Shown here: one piece after another, positions 34,587 through 45,836 of the stretch | Numbering within the stretch: position 1 is the stretch's first letter | Layout of the letters: each line of letters begins with the position of its first letter | NCBI GenBank assembly: GCA_965261695.1 | Contig: OZ253474.1 | Coordinates: forward strand, 1,302,001 to 1,366,000 | DNA: 64,000 nucleotides | DNA from: Bin5 sp965261695 | GTDB taxonomy: Bacteria > Chloroflexota > Anaerolineae > Caldilineales > Caldilineaceae | Reading direction: 5' to 3' | The notes under the pieces: model-generated | What the model saw: the letters and a program-made list of their open reading frames with translations, nothing else | What the model was told of the DNA's origin: nothing | The model's database searches: none | Position numbers and translations under genes: made by a program

Positions 34587-36734
34587 TTGAAGCCAAGGGC
34601 GGGGGCGTTGGCAATCGGGCTGCTTGTTCTGATGGCGGCGGCATCCTGTGCACCGGTCAACCAACCTGCCCAGACTATCATCGAATCTACAGTTGGACCG
34701 CAGACGGCCGCATCCGCAACACACACGACGCAGAGCAAAAATGTGGCGGCTCTGGGAACCGGAAATGCCTTTGAACAAAGCGAATCTGCGCATCTGGCGA
34801 TCGACGGGGATCTGGACTCGGTCTGGAATTCACAGCAGTTTGCGCCGGAGTGGTTCTCGATTACTTTTGACGAGTTCTACCTGGTGGACAGGATAGAGTT
34901 GGTCGTCACGCAGCTGCCCGCCGGCCCGACGACGCATGAGGTCTGGCTTGGAAGTGGTTCTGGCACGCGTGTACTATATGAACGGCTGATCGAAGTCAAT
35001 ACCGAAGACGGCCAAACTCTTGAAGTTGCCATCAGTCCCCCGCGCAGGTTGAAAGAGGTGTTTATTCATACTCTCGACAGTCCAAGTTGGGTTGCCTGGC
35101 GCGAAGTGAGGGTGTTTGGTTCGCTCTCTGCCGAGCCACCGGAAGCGGAAGTCAAAGCGAAACTAGGCACAGTTGCCGCGCAATCAGGGAGCGCCGCGCC
35201 TGAAAAGTCCGCGCCCGGAGGAGAAAATGTGTCGGGCCTGGGCTTGGGCTTCGCTTCGGCGGAAGAGGAGTCTGCCCATCTGGCGATTGACGGTGATCCG
35301 GACTCTATCTGGAGTTCACAGCTTCATCCCCCACAATGGTACTCGATCTCCCTGGATGACCAATACCTTGTTGACAAAGTGGAGATGGTGGTTGCGCAGA
35401 CTCGCGCCGGCGCGACGACCCACGAAGTCTGGCTGGGGAACGGCTCCGGCACACGCACGTTGTTCAAACGCTTTACCAGCTTGCCCACAGAAGACGGCCA
35501 AACTCTTGAGGTGGCAATCGATCCCCCGCGCAGCATCAGCGAGGTGCTGATTCATACGCTGGACGGTCCGGGTTCGGTCGCCTGGCGAGAAGTAAGCGTG
35601 TTTGGCTCGCTGCCACCTGACCCAGTCGAGGATGGCGGCGCGCCTCGAATGAAACTCACTAAAATTGCCGCCGGACTGAAGCTGCCGGTTCAGATTACGC
35701 ACGCCGGCGACGGAAGCGGACGTCTCTTCGTCGTCGAGCAGGAGGGACGAATACGCATCGTCAGGGACGGCATTGTCGCGGATGCGCCATTCTTGGACAT
35801 CGCGAACCATGTTACCTGTTGCGGCGAGAGGGGGCTTCTCAATGTCGCATTCCCGCCGACCTACTCCACCAAACAGCATTTCTATGTGAGCTATACCAGT
35901 CGAAGGGGCGATACCGTGATCAGTCGCTTCACAACGACCTCCGATCCGGATCGAGCCGACCCTGACAGCGAGCAGGTTGTACTCACTATCGAACAATCGC
36001 ACCCATTTCACAATGGCGGCCGCATCGCGTTCGGTCCCCGGGATGGCTACCTGTACATTGGCAGCGGTGATAGCGGTAACCCTTCGCTTGAGGATGAGAA
36101 AGATCGCGGGCAGGACCCGGGCACCCTGTTGGGCAAGGTACTGCGCATTGATGTGGAGTCTGACGCGACTCCCTACGGCATCCCTGCCAGCAACCCATTT
36201 GCGCAGGTCGACGGCTATCGCGACGAAATCTGGGCGCTGGGTCTGCGCAATCCCTGGGGCTTTGCCTTTGACAGGTTGACCGGCGATCTCTTCATCCCTG
36301 ATACAGGCAACATTCAACGCGAAGAGGTGAACTTTCAACCCGCCGGAAGTCGCGGCGGTGAGAACTATGGATGGCGCATCAAGGAAGGGAGCATCTGTTT
36401 CGAGCCTCTGCCCTGTAGCGCCAAGGGTTTGACCTCGCCGGTCGTCGAATACGACCATGTGTACGCCTGTGCCATTGTGGGGGGCGCCGTCTACCGTGGA
36501 ACAGACTTTCCTGACATGCAGGGCGTTTTCTTCTATGCCGACTTTTGTAGCGGCAAGATCTGGGGGCTGACGCGCGCTGGCGCAGATTCGACTCGGGATT
36601 TTCTGGAGGGCTGGCAAAGCACACCGCCCCTGAACGCCTCCGTCCCGATTAGCAGCGTCGGCGATGATGAAGCCGGCAACGTGTACGCTACCGGCTATCA
36701 GGACGGCGCTATCTACATGATTACGGGGGAATAA
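34587..36734 (+). CDS. Lipoprotein: two F5/8-like domains and a PQQ-type sugar dehydrogenase domain
   Basis: 715 residues from a TTG with AGAGGAA upstream. The lipoprotein signal has the lipobox AASC near residue 22. Two tandem similar domains (about 50-190 and 215-340) share AIDGDLDSVWNSQ or AIDGDPDSIWSSQ, TTHEVWLG and a conserved W-A-W-R-E-V end, like discoidin/F5-8 carbohydrate-binding folds. Residues about 355-710 are a glucose/sorbosone-dehydrogenase beta propeller (LKLPVQITHAGDGSGRLFVV, NGGRIAFGPRDGYLYIGSGD, GGENYGWRIKEG). It probably binds polysaccharide at the cell surface and oxidises a sugar. It sits between glcD and glcE, which is unusual. Confidence 0.85.
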   Translation: MKPRAGALAIGLLVLMAAASCAPVNQPAQTIIESTVGPQTAASATHTTQSKNVAALGTGNAFEQSESAHLAIDGDLDSVWNSQQFAPEWFSITFDEFYLVDRIELVVTQLPAGPTTHEVWLGSGSGTRVLYERLIEVNTEDGQTLEVAISPPRRLKEVFIHTLDSPSWVAWREVRVFGSLSAEPPEAEVKAKLGTVAAQSGSAAPEKSAPGGENVSGLGLGFASAEEESAHLAIDGDPDSIWSSQLHPPQWYSISLDDQYLVDKVEMVVAQTRAGATTHEVWLGNGSGTRTLFKRFTSLPTEDGQTLEVAIDPPRSISEVLIHTLDGPGSVAWREVSVFGSLPPDPVEDGGAPRMKLTKIAAGLKLPVQITHAGDGSGRLFVVEQEGRIRIVRDGIVADAPFLDIANHVTCCGERGLLNVAFPPTYSTKQHFYVSYTSRRGDTVISRFTTTSDPDRADPDSEQVVLTIEQSHPFHNGGRIAFGPRDGYLYIGSGDSGNPSLEDEKDRGQDPGTLLGKVLRIDVESDATPYGIPASNPFAQVDGYRDEIWALGLRNPWGFAFDRLTGDLFIPDTGNIQREEVNFQPAGSRGGENYGWRIKEGSICFEPLPCSAKGLTSPVVEYDHVYACAIVGGAVYRGTDFPDMQGVFFYADFCSGKIWGLTRAGADSTRDFLEGWQSTPPLNASVPISSVGDDEAGNVYATGYQDGAIYMITGE

Positions 36735-36801
36735 CGGGTGATTTTGGGTCTTTGGCTCCTGACTCGCAATGAACTCTTGCCTGTAGGGCCGTGAGCGGAA
36801 A

Positions 36802-37947
36802 ATGTCTATGACCTCAGTCGCTGAGACCCAGGATGCGGTGAGGGCGGCGCGGCGCGTGCATGTGCGGGGCGGCGGCTCCAAGCCGGCCCTGTCGACCCAC
36901 TGCCGCGCAGACGATGCATTGCTGCTGGATATGTCCGCCCTGCATGGCGTGGTCGAGTATCAGGCCGACGAATATACGTTTACGGCCCGCGCCGGCACAC
37001 CGGTGGCCGATGTCGCGGCGATGCTGGCGGAAAAGGGCCAGTACTTGCCCTTTGACCCGCCCCTGGTCGCACGCGGGGCAACCCTGGGGGGAACTGTCGC
37101 CGCCGGCCTCAGCGGGGCGGGCCGCTATCGCTACGGCGGCATACGCGATTTCCTGATCGGCATCCGCTATATCGACGGCCAGGGGCAGGAGGTGCGGGGC
37201 GGGGCCGCGGTGGTGAAAAACGCGGCCGGTTTTGACTTCCCCAAGCTGTTCGTCGGCAGTCTGGGCCGGCTGGGTATTCTGACCGAACTGACCTTCAAGG
37301 TCTTCCCCCAGCCGCCGGCTTATGCGACAATCGCGGGTGAGTTTGTTTCGCTTGTCGATCTGCTGTCCGCGCTGCACTCGATTACGCGTAGCGCCTTCGA
37401 TCTTCATGCGGTCGACTTTGCGCCGGCGAAGGAAGGCTGGACGCTCTGGGTGCGAATCGGCGGGTTGCTCACCACGTTGGAAGAGCGGGCGCAGGCGTTG
37501 CAGGCTGTGGTCTCTGCGGGCGCGACCGCGCCGCGCCGTCTCGACCTGTTGTTCGACCGGGAAGAAGATGCCTTGTGGCAGCAGGCGCGCTCAATGGCCT
37601 GGCTGCCGGACGACATTGGCTTGGTGCGGGTACCGTTGACCCCGCAGCGGATCCCGGCGGTGGAGGAGGCGCTCGGCAACTGTGAAGCATCGTTGCGTCG
37701 TTATAGCGTCGGCGGAAACCTGCTGTGGCTCGGCTGGCCCAACGACGATACGGCCGCCGACGAGACAGACCTGCATCGCCTCTTGCAGGGGCTGGATTTA
37801 CAGGGCGTACAGTTGATCGGGCAAGCGCGGCGGACAGACTCGCAGGACGGGGGAGGTCTTCCGCTATTGGGCAAGCCGTTACAGAACGCATTCCTGCGGC
37901 GCATCGCCGCGGCTCTGGACCCGACGGGAAAGTTCGGTGGCTTCTAG
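36802..37947 (+). CDS. glcE: Glycolate oxidase FAD-binding subunit GlcE
   Basis: 381 residues; a second ATG at 36811 is possible. FAD-binding PCMH features include VRGGGSKPALSTH, TFTARAGTPVADVAAMLAEK, GATLGGTVAAGLSGAGRYRY and GAAVVKNAAGFDFPKLFVGS. GlcE is the shorter flavoprotein subunit of the membrane-associated glycolate dehydrogenase. It is 450 residues short of nothing visible: the length is ordinary for GlcE. It follows the lipoprotein gene by 67 bp and precedes a quinone reductase gene. Confidence 0.9.
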   Translation: MSMTSVAETQDAVRAARRVHVRGGGSKPALSTHCRADDALLLDMSALHGVVEYQADEYTFTARAGTPVADVAAMLAEKGQYLPFDPPLVARGATLGGTVAAGLSGAGRYRYGGIRDFLIGIRYIDGQGQEVRGGAAVVKNAAGFDFPKLFVGSLGRLGILTELTFKVFPQPPAYATIAGEFVSLVDLLSALHSITRSAFDLHAVDFAPAKEGWTLWVRIGGLLTTLEERAQALQAVVSAGATAPRRLDLLFDREEDALWQQARSMAWLPDDIGLVRVPLTPQRIPAVEEALGNCEASLRRYSVGGNLLWLGWPNDDTAADETDLHRLLQGLDLQGVQLIGQARRTDSQDGGGLPLLGKPLQNAFLRRIAAALDPTGKFGGF

Positions 37948-38037
37948 TTTTCGCTTCCTGTAACTGCGTCAGAAGGCAGGGATGCACTTAAGGCTTTGGA
38001 CTGAAAACTCAAATCTGTAGTTTCGAGGAGAAAGCTG

Positions 38038-39006
<969 letters not shown>

Positions 39007-39034
39007 TTTATACAGGTTAAGGGACTAATAGCCC

Positions 39035-40291
<1,257 letters not shown>

Positions 40292-40544
40292 GCGTCGCCG
40301 TTGCCAAGAGCCGGCGTCTTCCTTAAACGAACGTTAACGTCCTCTTGCAGCCGGTTTAACCGTTCCGCATATCCCCACAGTCGAAGCAAACAGCCTCTCT
40401 ACCTCAGGGCGAGCGGGCGCCCCGCTGCTCTGGCGCAAAACATCCCCGCATGTGTTCCCGGCAGTTAATGTCCCGCCGAGAGGGTCGGCGGCGGCAAAAA
40501 GGTGTGGTCTGTTCCGGGGGACGGGCCGCACCTACCCCTCTCGA
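40292..40544. other. Convergent intergenic region
   Basis: 253 bp between glcF and the minus-strand aminotransferase. No gene, and no clean terminator hairpin with a T tract, was found on either strand. Confidence 0.4.
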
Positions 40545-41450
40545 TCAAGCGGGCAGAATCGGGAAGCCCGTGCTGCTTGTCAGGTCGGCATACAGTTGAC
40601 GCAGGCGCTGCGAGACGAAGCCGCGTTCGCCTCCACCGATGCCGCGCCCGTCCAGCTCGATCACCGGCGTCAGTTCGCCCATCGTGCCCGTGCAGAACAG
40701 CTCATCCGCACGGTACAGCTCCGGCAGAGAGATATCCCGCACCTGCGCGGGGATGCCGTGCCCGCGACACAGATCCAGCACCGTGGCGCGGGTGATCCCT
40801 TCCGGGCAGGCGTGCGTGCGGGGCGTGGCGATGGCGCCGTCTCTGACCAGGAAGAGGTGGGTTGCGTTCGTTTCGGCGACAAAGCCGTTCAGGTCGAGCA
40901 TCACGGCATCATCCACGCCGGCCGCGTTGGCCTGGATCTTAGCCAGAATCGAGTTGATCATATTGCAGGAGTGGATGTTCTGATCAAGACAGTCGGGGGG
41001 GATGCGGCGAATGGCGGACGTGATCAGGCGGATGCCGCCGCGCTCATAAACGGGCGGCTTGTGCTCCGCTAGGACGATCAGCGTCGTGCCGCTGGTATTG
41101 AGCCGGGGGTCCATGCCGCTAGTGTACTTGACGCCGCGACTGAGGGTCAAGCGGATGTGAACGTTGTCGCGCATGTCGTTTGCGGTGAGCGTGCGCCGCA
41201 ACTGCTCCACGACCTCGTCATTGGTGGGCACGCCGTCATAGGCGAGGGCTTTGGCGCCGTCTTGCAGGCGGGCCAGGTGCTCCTCCAGCTTAAAGATACG
41301 CCCATTATACAGGCGCAGCCCCTCCCAGACTGCATCTCCATTTTGCACGGACGAATCGAACGGACTAACCCCGGCCCGGTCTCGATGGATGAGTTCGCCG
41401 TTGATGTTGACCAGCAGATCGCGGTTGGCTTCGTAGAATCTTTGCAACAT
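40545..41450 (-). CDS. Class IV (branched-chain-like) aminotransferase lacking the usual PLP lysine
   Basis: 301 residues. The fold IV aminotransferase pattern is clear: SSVQNGDAVWEGLRLYNGRI, KLEEHLARLQDGA, VMLDLNGFVAETNATHLFLV and CTGTMGELTPVIELDGR. The Schiff-base Lys normally found in a K-S-L-N or K-A-G-G-N context before the ILAK helix appears as His here (NIHSCNMINSILAKIQ). No other Lys is nearby. It may have lost transaminase chemistry or use another mechanism. It lies 38 bp downstream of a sulfotransferase-like P-loop gene; the same two modules are, to my recollection, fused in plant BCAT-like proteins. Confidence 0.82.
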   Translation of the reverse strand: MLQRFYEANRDLLVNINGELIHRDRAGVSPFDSSVQNGDAVWEGLRLYNGRIFKLEEHLARLQDGAKALAYDGVPTNDEVVEQLRRTLTANDMRDNVHIRLTLSRGVKYTSGMDPRLNTSGTTLIVLAEHKPPVYERGGIRLITSAIRRIPPDCLDQNIHSCNMINSILAKIQANAAGVDDAVMLDLNGFVAETNATHLFLVRDGAIATPRTHACPEGITRATVLDLCRGHGIPAQVRDISLPELYRADELFCTGTMGELTPVIELDGRGIGGGERGFVSQRLRQLYADLTSSTGFPILPA

Positions 41451-41488
41451 AATCCCGTCTGCGAAGAGTAATCCTCTCTCTCCTCACC

Positions 41489-42220
41489 CTATAGGCGGAA
41501 GCGATAAAGCTCCGCGTAGATCTCCTGCGCCTGGGCCAGAAGTCCGTGAAGATGCGGCGGCACCTGTTCGTCCTTGGGGCGGTAAGGGGCGAAGCCGGTG
41601 GACTTCTCCACGGCCGCGTACCAGTGGGGTGCCCAGACACCGTCGCTGTCGCGGCGCCCCGGCGGCCATGAGAGCATCCGTTCGCAGAACGGAACCGACA
41701 CGGCCTCGCACAGCCGCGTGAGCGTGCGCCGGGGATCCTGCAGCACATCCTGGCTGGCTATGACCGGTGGAGCGGCGCCGGTGCGCAGGCGGACGGCCTC
41801 AAACAGACGCAAGAGTTGGGGGAAACCCAAATCGAGTAGGGTTGGCTGCGGCCGCACCTTGATATATGAGGTGATGACCTCCGCCGGCGCCCGAATCAGA
41901 AAGCAGTTTGTCAGCTTGCCGACCCAGTCCAGTTCGATATGGTCCAGGATGTGGTGGGCCATCTGTTTCTGATAGCAGACGGCCGCACCGTCCGGCAGGG
42001 GATCCTCGGTCAGGCCGCGCGCGACGATGCGCCAGTCGGTCTCATAGCTGGCGATGATCTCGTTGCGGCCAGGGTGGTCGATAGCCGTGGCTTGCAGGTA
42101 GTGGGCGTAGAACGGTTCGTCAATGACGACCGTGTCCGGCCGGTTCTCCCAGGCGCGCATCAGCGCCGTCGAGATCGTGCGCGGCGCGCACCACATGGCA
42201 ATTCGAGACATGGCAGGCAT
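41489..42220 (-). CDS. Sulfotransferase-like P-loop protein
   Basis: 243 residues from the ATG at 42220 (42211 is also possible; a longer frame starts at 42262). The N-terminal SRIAMWCAPRTISTALMRAW resembles the PAPS-binding P-loop of sulfotransferases, and DEPFYAHYLQ and FLIRAPAEVITSYIK match the 3'-phosphate-binding Arg/Ser region. This branch is often adjacent to class IV aminotransferases, and here its stop lies 38 bp before that gene. Actual sulfate transfer is unproven. Probably co-transcribed with the aminotransferase. Confidence 0.75.
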   Translation of the reverse strand: MPAMSRIAMWCAPRTISTALMRAWENRPDTVVIDEPFYAHYLQATAIDHPGRNEIIASYETDWRIVARGLTEDPLPDGAAVCYQKQMAHHILDHIELDWVGKLTNCFLIRAPAEVITSYIKVRPQPTLLDLGFPQLLRLFEAVRLRTGAAPPVIASQDVLQDPRRTLTRLCEAVSVPFCERMLSWPPGRRDSDGVWAPHWYAAVEKSTGFAPYRPKDEQVPPHLHGLLAQAQEIYAELYRFRL

Positions 42221-42268
42221 CTCAAAGGTCAGCGGCGCGAGCAGGTTCTCGCCGCGTTCCACTGCCCA

Positions 42269-43045
42269 CTAGCCGCTAACCACTGTTATCGTTGTCCCCA
42301 TCCACGATGCAAGCGTGTCGGCCAACAGGCGATAACGCCCGAGCAGAGCGAGACTGTACGCATCGGTGCTCAAGACAACATGCGGCTGCGCGGTCCCAGG
42401 TTCAAGCAGGCCGAGGAAGACATAACCGCTTCCTGTATGACCCCCGTTCTGACCGTTTACATCCATCGATCCAGGTTCGGCCGAAGTGGGAAAACGGCTC
42501 AACTCTTCCGCTTCTCCGAGTTGGTCAAGGGCCGGTGAATGGGCATATTCAGCGGCGGGCTGGTGGCCCGAATCGCCGTTGCGCATCGCCGAATTGGGAC
42601 CGGGATCCGCCGGACTTAAGGATGACAAAGGCAAGCCCCTGGCCTTTCCGGCATATGCGCCTCTATCATGTTCATCAGCGAATTCTTGCGCGTCCTGCTC
42701 GCTCGACGAAGACCTGGCAGCAGCCAAAGCAGAGACAAAAGCGGCCTGACCCGCAAGTTGACCGTTCAGTCGAGGATGCAATGAGCCGTCGGGGCAGTAA
42801 TGGAGCTGCAACTGGCACGGTGCGGCTGTATTCCAGGCCACTTCACGATTGCGGATGTGGATGCTGGCGACCCGGCTCTGCAAGTTGAAGCGCAGAATCA
42901 CCTGATCTTCCGCTTCATCTTCGAAGGGCGGCGGCTTCCGCCGCAGCCAAGGCGTTAAAGAACGCGCTACCTGAGGCGAGGGAGAATCGGTCGGGAAAGC
43001 AAAGGAACGTTCGCGCACAATTTCTCTACCAACTATCCGAATCAT
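42269..43045 (-). CDS. Unrecognised protein translationally coupled to oligopeptidase B
   Basis: 258 residues beginning MIRIVGREIVRERSFAFPTD. Its ATG overlaps the stop of the preceding peptidase gene (ATGA, 43042-43045). The first 100 residues have alternating hydrophobic strands (DQVILRFNLQSRVASIHIRN), the middle (about 110-205) is low-complexity and rich in Ser, Ala, Glu and Gly, and the end reads TDAYSLALLGRYRLLADTLA. There is no signal, transmembrane helix or known motif. Strong coupling suggests that it is real. Function unknown. Confidence 0.6.
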   Translation of the reverse strand: MIRIVGREIVRERSFAFPTDSPSPQVARSLTPWLRRKPPPFEDEAEDQVILRFNLQSRVASIHIRNREVAWNTAAPCQLQLHYCPDGSLHPRLNGQLAGQAAFVSALAAARSSSSEQDAQEFADEHDRGAYAGKARGLPLSSLSPADPGPNSAMRNGDSGHQPAAEYAHSPALDQLGEAEELSRFPTSAEPGSMDVNGQNGGHTGSGYVFLGLLEPGTAQPHVVLSTDAYSLALLGRYRLLADTLASWMGTTITVVSG

Positions 43046-45186
43046 CGTACGTTCCTCCGGTGATTGGAAACGTTGGTGCCAACAGTGTCAAGAATGAAAG
43101 CATATTCGAACGCGATCTCCTCCAGGTAGTCATAGCGGCCGGACTTGCTGAAATGACCGGCCCCCATTTCGGTTTTGAGCAGGAGCGGGTTGTCGTCGGT
43201 CTTGCAAGTCCTCAGTTTCGCAACCCACTTGGCCGGCTCCCAATATTGAACTCGCGGATCATTCAGCCCCGCCGTGGCAAGTATAGCCGGATAACCCTTG
43301 GCCTCCACATTGTCATAGGGCGAATAACTCTTCATGTAGTGATAGAACTCCGGATCGGCGGGGTTGCCCCACTCCTCCCACTCAATGACCGTCAGGGGGA
43401 TGGTGGCGTCGAGCATCGTGTTGACCACATCGATGAAGGGAACGCCGGCAACGACGCCGGCGAACAGGTCCGGGCGCATGTTGGTTACTGCGCCCATCAG
43501 CAAACCGCCGGCGCTGCGACCGCTGATCACCAGGCGTTGGGGCGATGTGTAGCGCCGGGCGACCAGTGTTTCGGCGCAGGCGATGAAGTCGGTAAATGTG
43601 TTCTTCTTCTTCAGGTATTTGCCGTCCTCCTTCCACTGCCGCCCCATCTCACCTCCACCGCGGATATGGGCGTACGCGACGACGAATCCCCGCTGCAACA
43701 GGCTGACAAGATTGCTGCTGAAGGATGGATCATAACTGATCCCGTAGGAGCCGTAGCCGATGAAAAGGCAGGGGGTCTGACCGTCTTTCTCCAGGTCAGC
43801 CGCATGGACGAGCGAGACCGGTACGCGGACACCGTCGGGCGCGGTTGCCCAGATGCGCTCTGAAGTGTATGCCGCCGGATCGTAGCCGTTCACCTCGTCC
43901 TGTTTGCGCAGCGTGCGCCTGCGGTCATCCATGTCATAGTCGAAAACCGTCGGCGGGGAGACGAGAGACGTGTAATGATAGCGCAGCGACTGGCTACTGA
44001 ATTCAGGATTCTGGCCGGCTGAAACCGTATAGACCGGCTCCAGTTGCTCCACCCGGTGGGAGGCGGCGGCGCGCCCTTCGAGAAAGGCTGCGTCGCGCAG
44101 ATCGTAAATGTTGATGTGGGTGAGGCCGCCCTCCCGCTCCCAGATCACAAAGTAGTCCTGGAACGACTCGATCCAATCCAGCGTGACCGCGGCGGAATGG
44201 GGGATCAACTCCTGCCAGTTCTCGCGAGCGGGCGCGTTGACCGGCGCCGCCATCACGCGGAAGTTTTCCGCCTCCCAGTTGGTCAGGATGAGAAAACGTT
44301 CCTGGCCGGATCGATCCTGATGATGCGTCACGAAATACTCCATATCCTGAACGCGCGGCTGCACGAGGACGGGCTGGCCGTCGGGGTCGTTCGCGTCGAT
44401 GGCGTGGACCTCCGATGTAACGGCGCTGCCCAGGGCGAAGAAGATGTAACGTTCGCTCTTGGCTTTGTAGAGCCGCAGGAAGAAGCGCTCATCCTCCTCA
44501 TGGTGGACAGTCTCATCGTCGGGGAGGGCGTCACCCAGGTGGTGGCGGTGCAGCTTGTAAGGGCGTTGAGCCGCGTCGAGCGTCGCGTAGTAAAGGGTGC
44601 GATTGTCGTTGCCCCATTCCAGCCCGTAGTAGGTGTTTTCGATCCGGTCGGGCAGCAGTTCGCCGCTGGTCAGATCCTTGACCCGCAAGGTGTACGTCTC
44701 CGAGCCGTCGGTATCCAGACCAAAGGCCAGGAGGGAGTGATCGGGGCTGACCGCATAGTTGCCCATGCGCAGATAGTCGTGCCCCTCGGCCTCAGCGTTG
44801 AGATCGATCAGCACCTGCTCGGCCGCGTCCAGACTGCCTTTCTTGCGGCAATAGATCCGATACTGCTTGCCTTTCTCTTCACGGTAGTAATAGAAATAGC
44901 CGCCGTGAGCAACGGGCGCCGACTCATCGGTCTCCTTGATGCGGCTCTTCATCTCCGCGAAAAGGGTGTCTTGCAGGGCCGCTGTGTGGGCCAACATCGC
45001 TTCGGTATAGCTGTTCTCGGCTTCCAGGTATGCCAGCACTGCGGGATTGTCGCGCTCCCGCAGCCAAAAGTAGTGATCTACGCGTACATCGCCGTGGTTC
45101 TGGTGCGAAACGGGTTGGACCGCCGCCAGCGGCGCGACCTGCTCGGCTACCGTCTCCAAGGCGTACACTCCAGTCTTTGCTGCCAT
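43042..45186 (-). CDS. ptrB: Oligopeptidase B (S9 serine peptidase)
   Basis: 714 residues, typical length. The N-terminal beta-propeller (DHYFWLRERDNPAVLAYLEA, LLAFGLDTDGSETYTLRVKD) precedes an alpha/beta-hydrolase domain with the nucleophile elbow ISGRSAGGLLMGA (GxSxGG), an Asp region near AGLNDPRVQYWEP and the catalytic His in GAGHFSKSGRYDYL. It cleaves after basic residues in short peptides in the cytoplasm. The start MAAKTG has AGGAGGATCC upstream. It is coupled to the downstream unknown gene. Confidence 0.93.
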   Translation of the reverse strand: MAAKTGVYALETVAEQVAPLAAVQPVSHQNHGDVRVDHYFWLRERDNPAVLAYLEAENSYTEAMLAHTAALQDTLFAEMKSRIKETDESAPVAHGGYFYYYREEKGKQYRIYCRKKGSLDAAEQVLIDLNAEAEGHDYLRMGNYAVSPDHSLLAFGLDTDGSETYTLRVKDLTSGELLPDRIENTYYGLEWGNDNRTLYYATLDAAQRPYKLHRHHLGDALPDDETVHHEEDERFFLRLYKAKSERYIFFALGSAVTSEVHAIDANDPDGQPVLVQPRVQDMEYFVTHHQDRSGQERFLILTNWEAENFRVMAAPVNAPARENWQELIPHSAAVTLDWIESFQDYFVIWEREGGLTHINIYDLRDAAFLEGRAAASHRVEQLEPVYTVSAGQNPEFSSQSLRYHYTSLVSPPTVFDYDMDDRRRTLRKQDEVNGYDPAAYTSERIWATAPDGVRVPVSLVHAADLEKDGQTPCLFIGYGSYGISYDPSFSSNLVSLLQRGFVVAYAHIRGGGEMGRQWKEDGKYLKKKNTFTDFIACAETLVARRYTSPQRLVISGRSAGGLLMGAVTNMRPDLFAGVVAGVPFIDVVNTMLDATIPLTVIEWEEWGNPADPEFYHYMKSYSPYDNVEAKGYPAILATAGLNDPRVQYWEPAKWVAKLRTCKTDDNPLLLKTEMGAGHFSKSGRYDYLEEIAFEYAFILDTVGTNVSNHRRNVR

Positions 45187-45438
45187 GGATCCTCCTCGTC
45201 TACATTTGGATCAAACGGTCAAGGGCGTGCTGACCGACAATTATAATGTATCTATGTTTGATATCCTATTTTAAGGGTATAGTGAAAAATTTGACAAAGA
45301 TTCGGGCGTCGTGTTGCCTTGCTTCCGTTCGGCAACGGGCGGTTCCCCGCCATCCTCGAACGTGCTGTCCCGACCGCGCCAGACATGGTCGGGGCATCGG
45401 ACACCTTGACTAACCCAGATCGAAGGCCCTCGGCCTGA
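45187..45438. other. Upstream region of oligopeptidase B
   Basis: An AT-richer stretch. A TATAAT-like box on the minus strand (about 45240) could serve oligopeptidase B, but no good -35 was found. No gene seen. Confidence 0.35.
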
Positions 45439-45789
45439 TTGCTGCTGCGGCCATTCGCGAGAGCCGCGTCCTACTTGCAATCTCGCACGGGCAAAGGAAG
45501 GAACTGCAATAAACGAGAAGCTATTGGGAAGGCAGGCTGCCTCGGCGACCGAGCCACAGCAGATGGTTTCGGCGAGCATCGCTTCAAGACAGTTCGCTAC
45601 ACGAAACGAACTAGCAACCATCCAGGCGGGAGCAAGGCATATCACGCGCTAGCAGGGGAGTATGCAGTGGAGAATGCGACCGTAGATGACGTATACTTGC
45701 AAGTTGAACTCCCGCCCGCCACGCAGATCGAACTGGATATCGAAACGGCACGCTATGTCAACGAGCCGTCATACAACCTACCGTGGTAG
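45439..45789 (+). pseudogene. Probable C-terminal remnant of a larger enzyme
   Basis: The last 45 codons (GEYAVENATVDDVYLQVELP, then ATQIELDIETARYVNEPSYN, ending LPW) look like the C-terminal beta domain of a larger secreted or carbohydrate-active protein. The upstream part of the frame is unstructured and Arg-rich. No start, signal peptide or catalytic region is present. I interpret it as a gene tail left after a deletion. Parent family not identified. Confidence 0.4.
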
Positions 45790-45800
45790 CGACTTAAATT

Positions 45801-45822
45801 CGCCCCCTGCCGGCAGGGGGCG
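45801..45822. promoter_or_regulatory. 22-bp perfect palindrome ahead of the MR/MLE gene
   Basis: Half-site CGCCCCCTGCC is followed at once by its exact reverse complement GGCAGGGGGCG, with no loop. It ends 14 bp before the ATG at 45837 and touches the ribosome site GGGAGAAG. It could be a dimeric repressor operator or form a hairpin masking the ribosome site. Confidence 0.6.
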
Positions 45823-45836
45823 CGGGAGAAGACGAG

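Noticed and set aside
35316..36881. 521-codon minus-strand frame
   Set aside because: It is the mirror of the sugar-dehydrogenase lipoprotein gene, whose domains are recognisable.
44044..45246. 400-codon plus-strand frame
   Set aside because: Antisense to oligopeptidase B.
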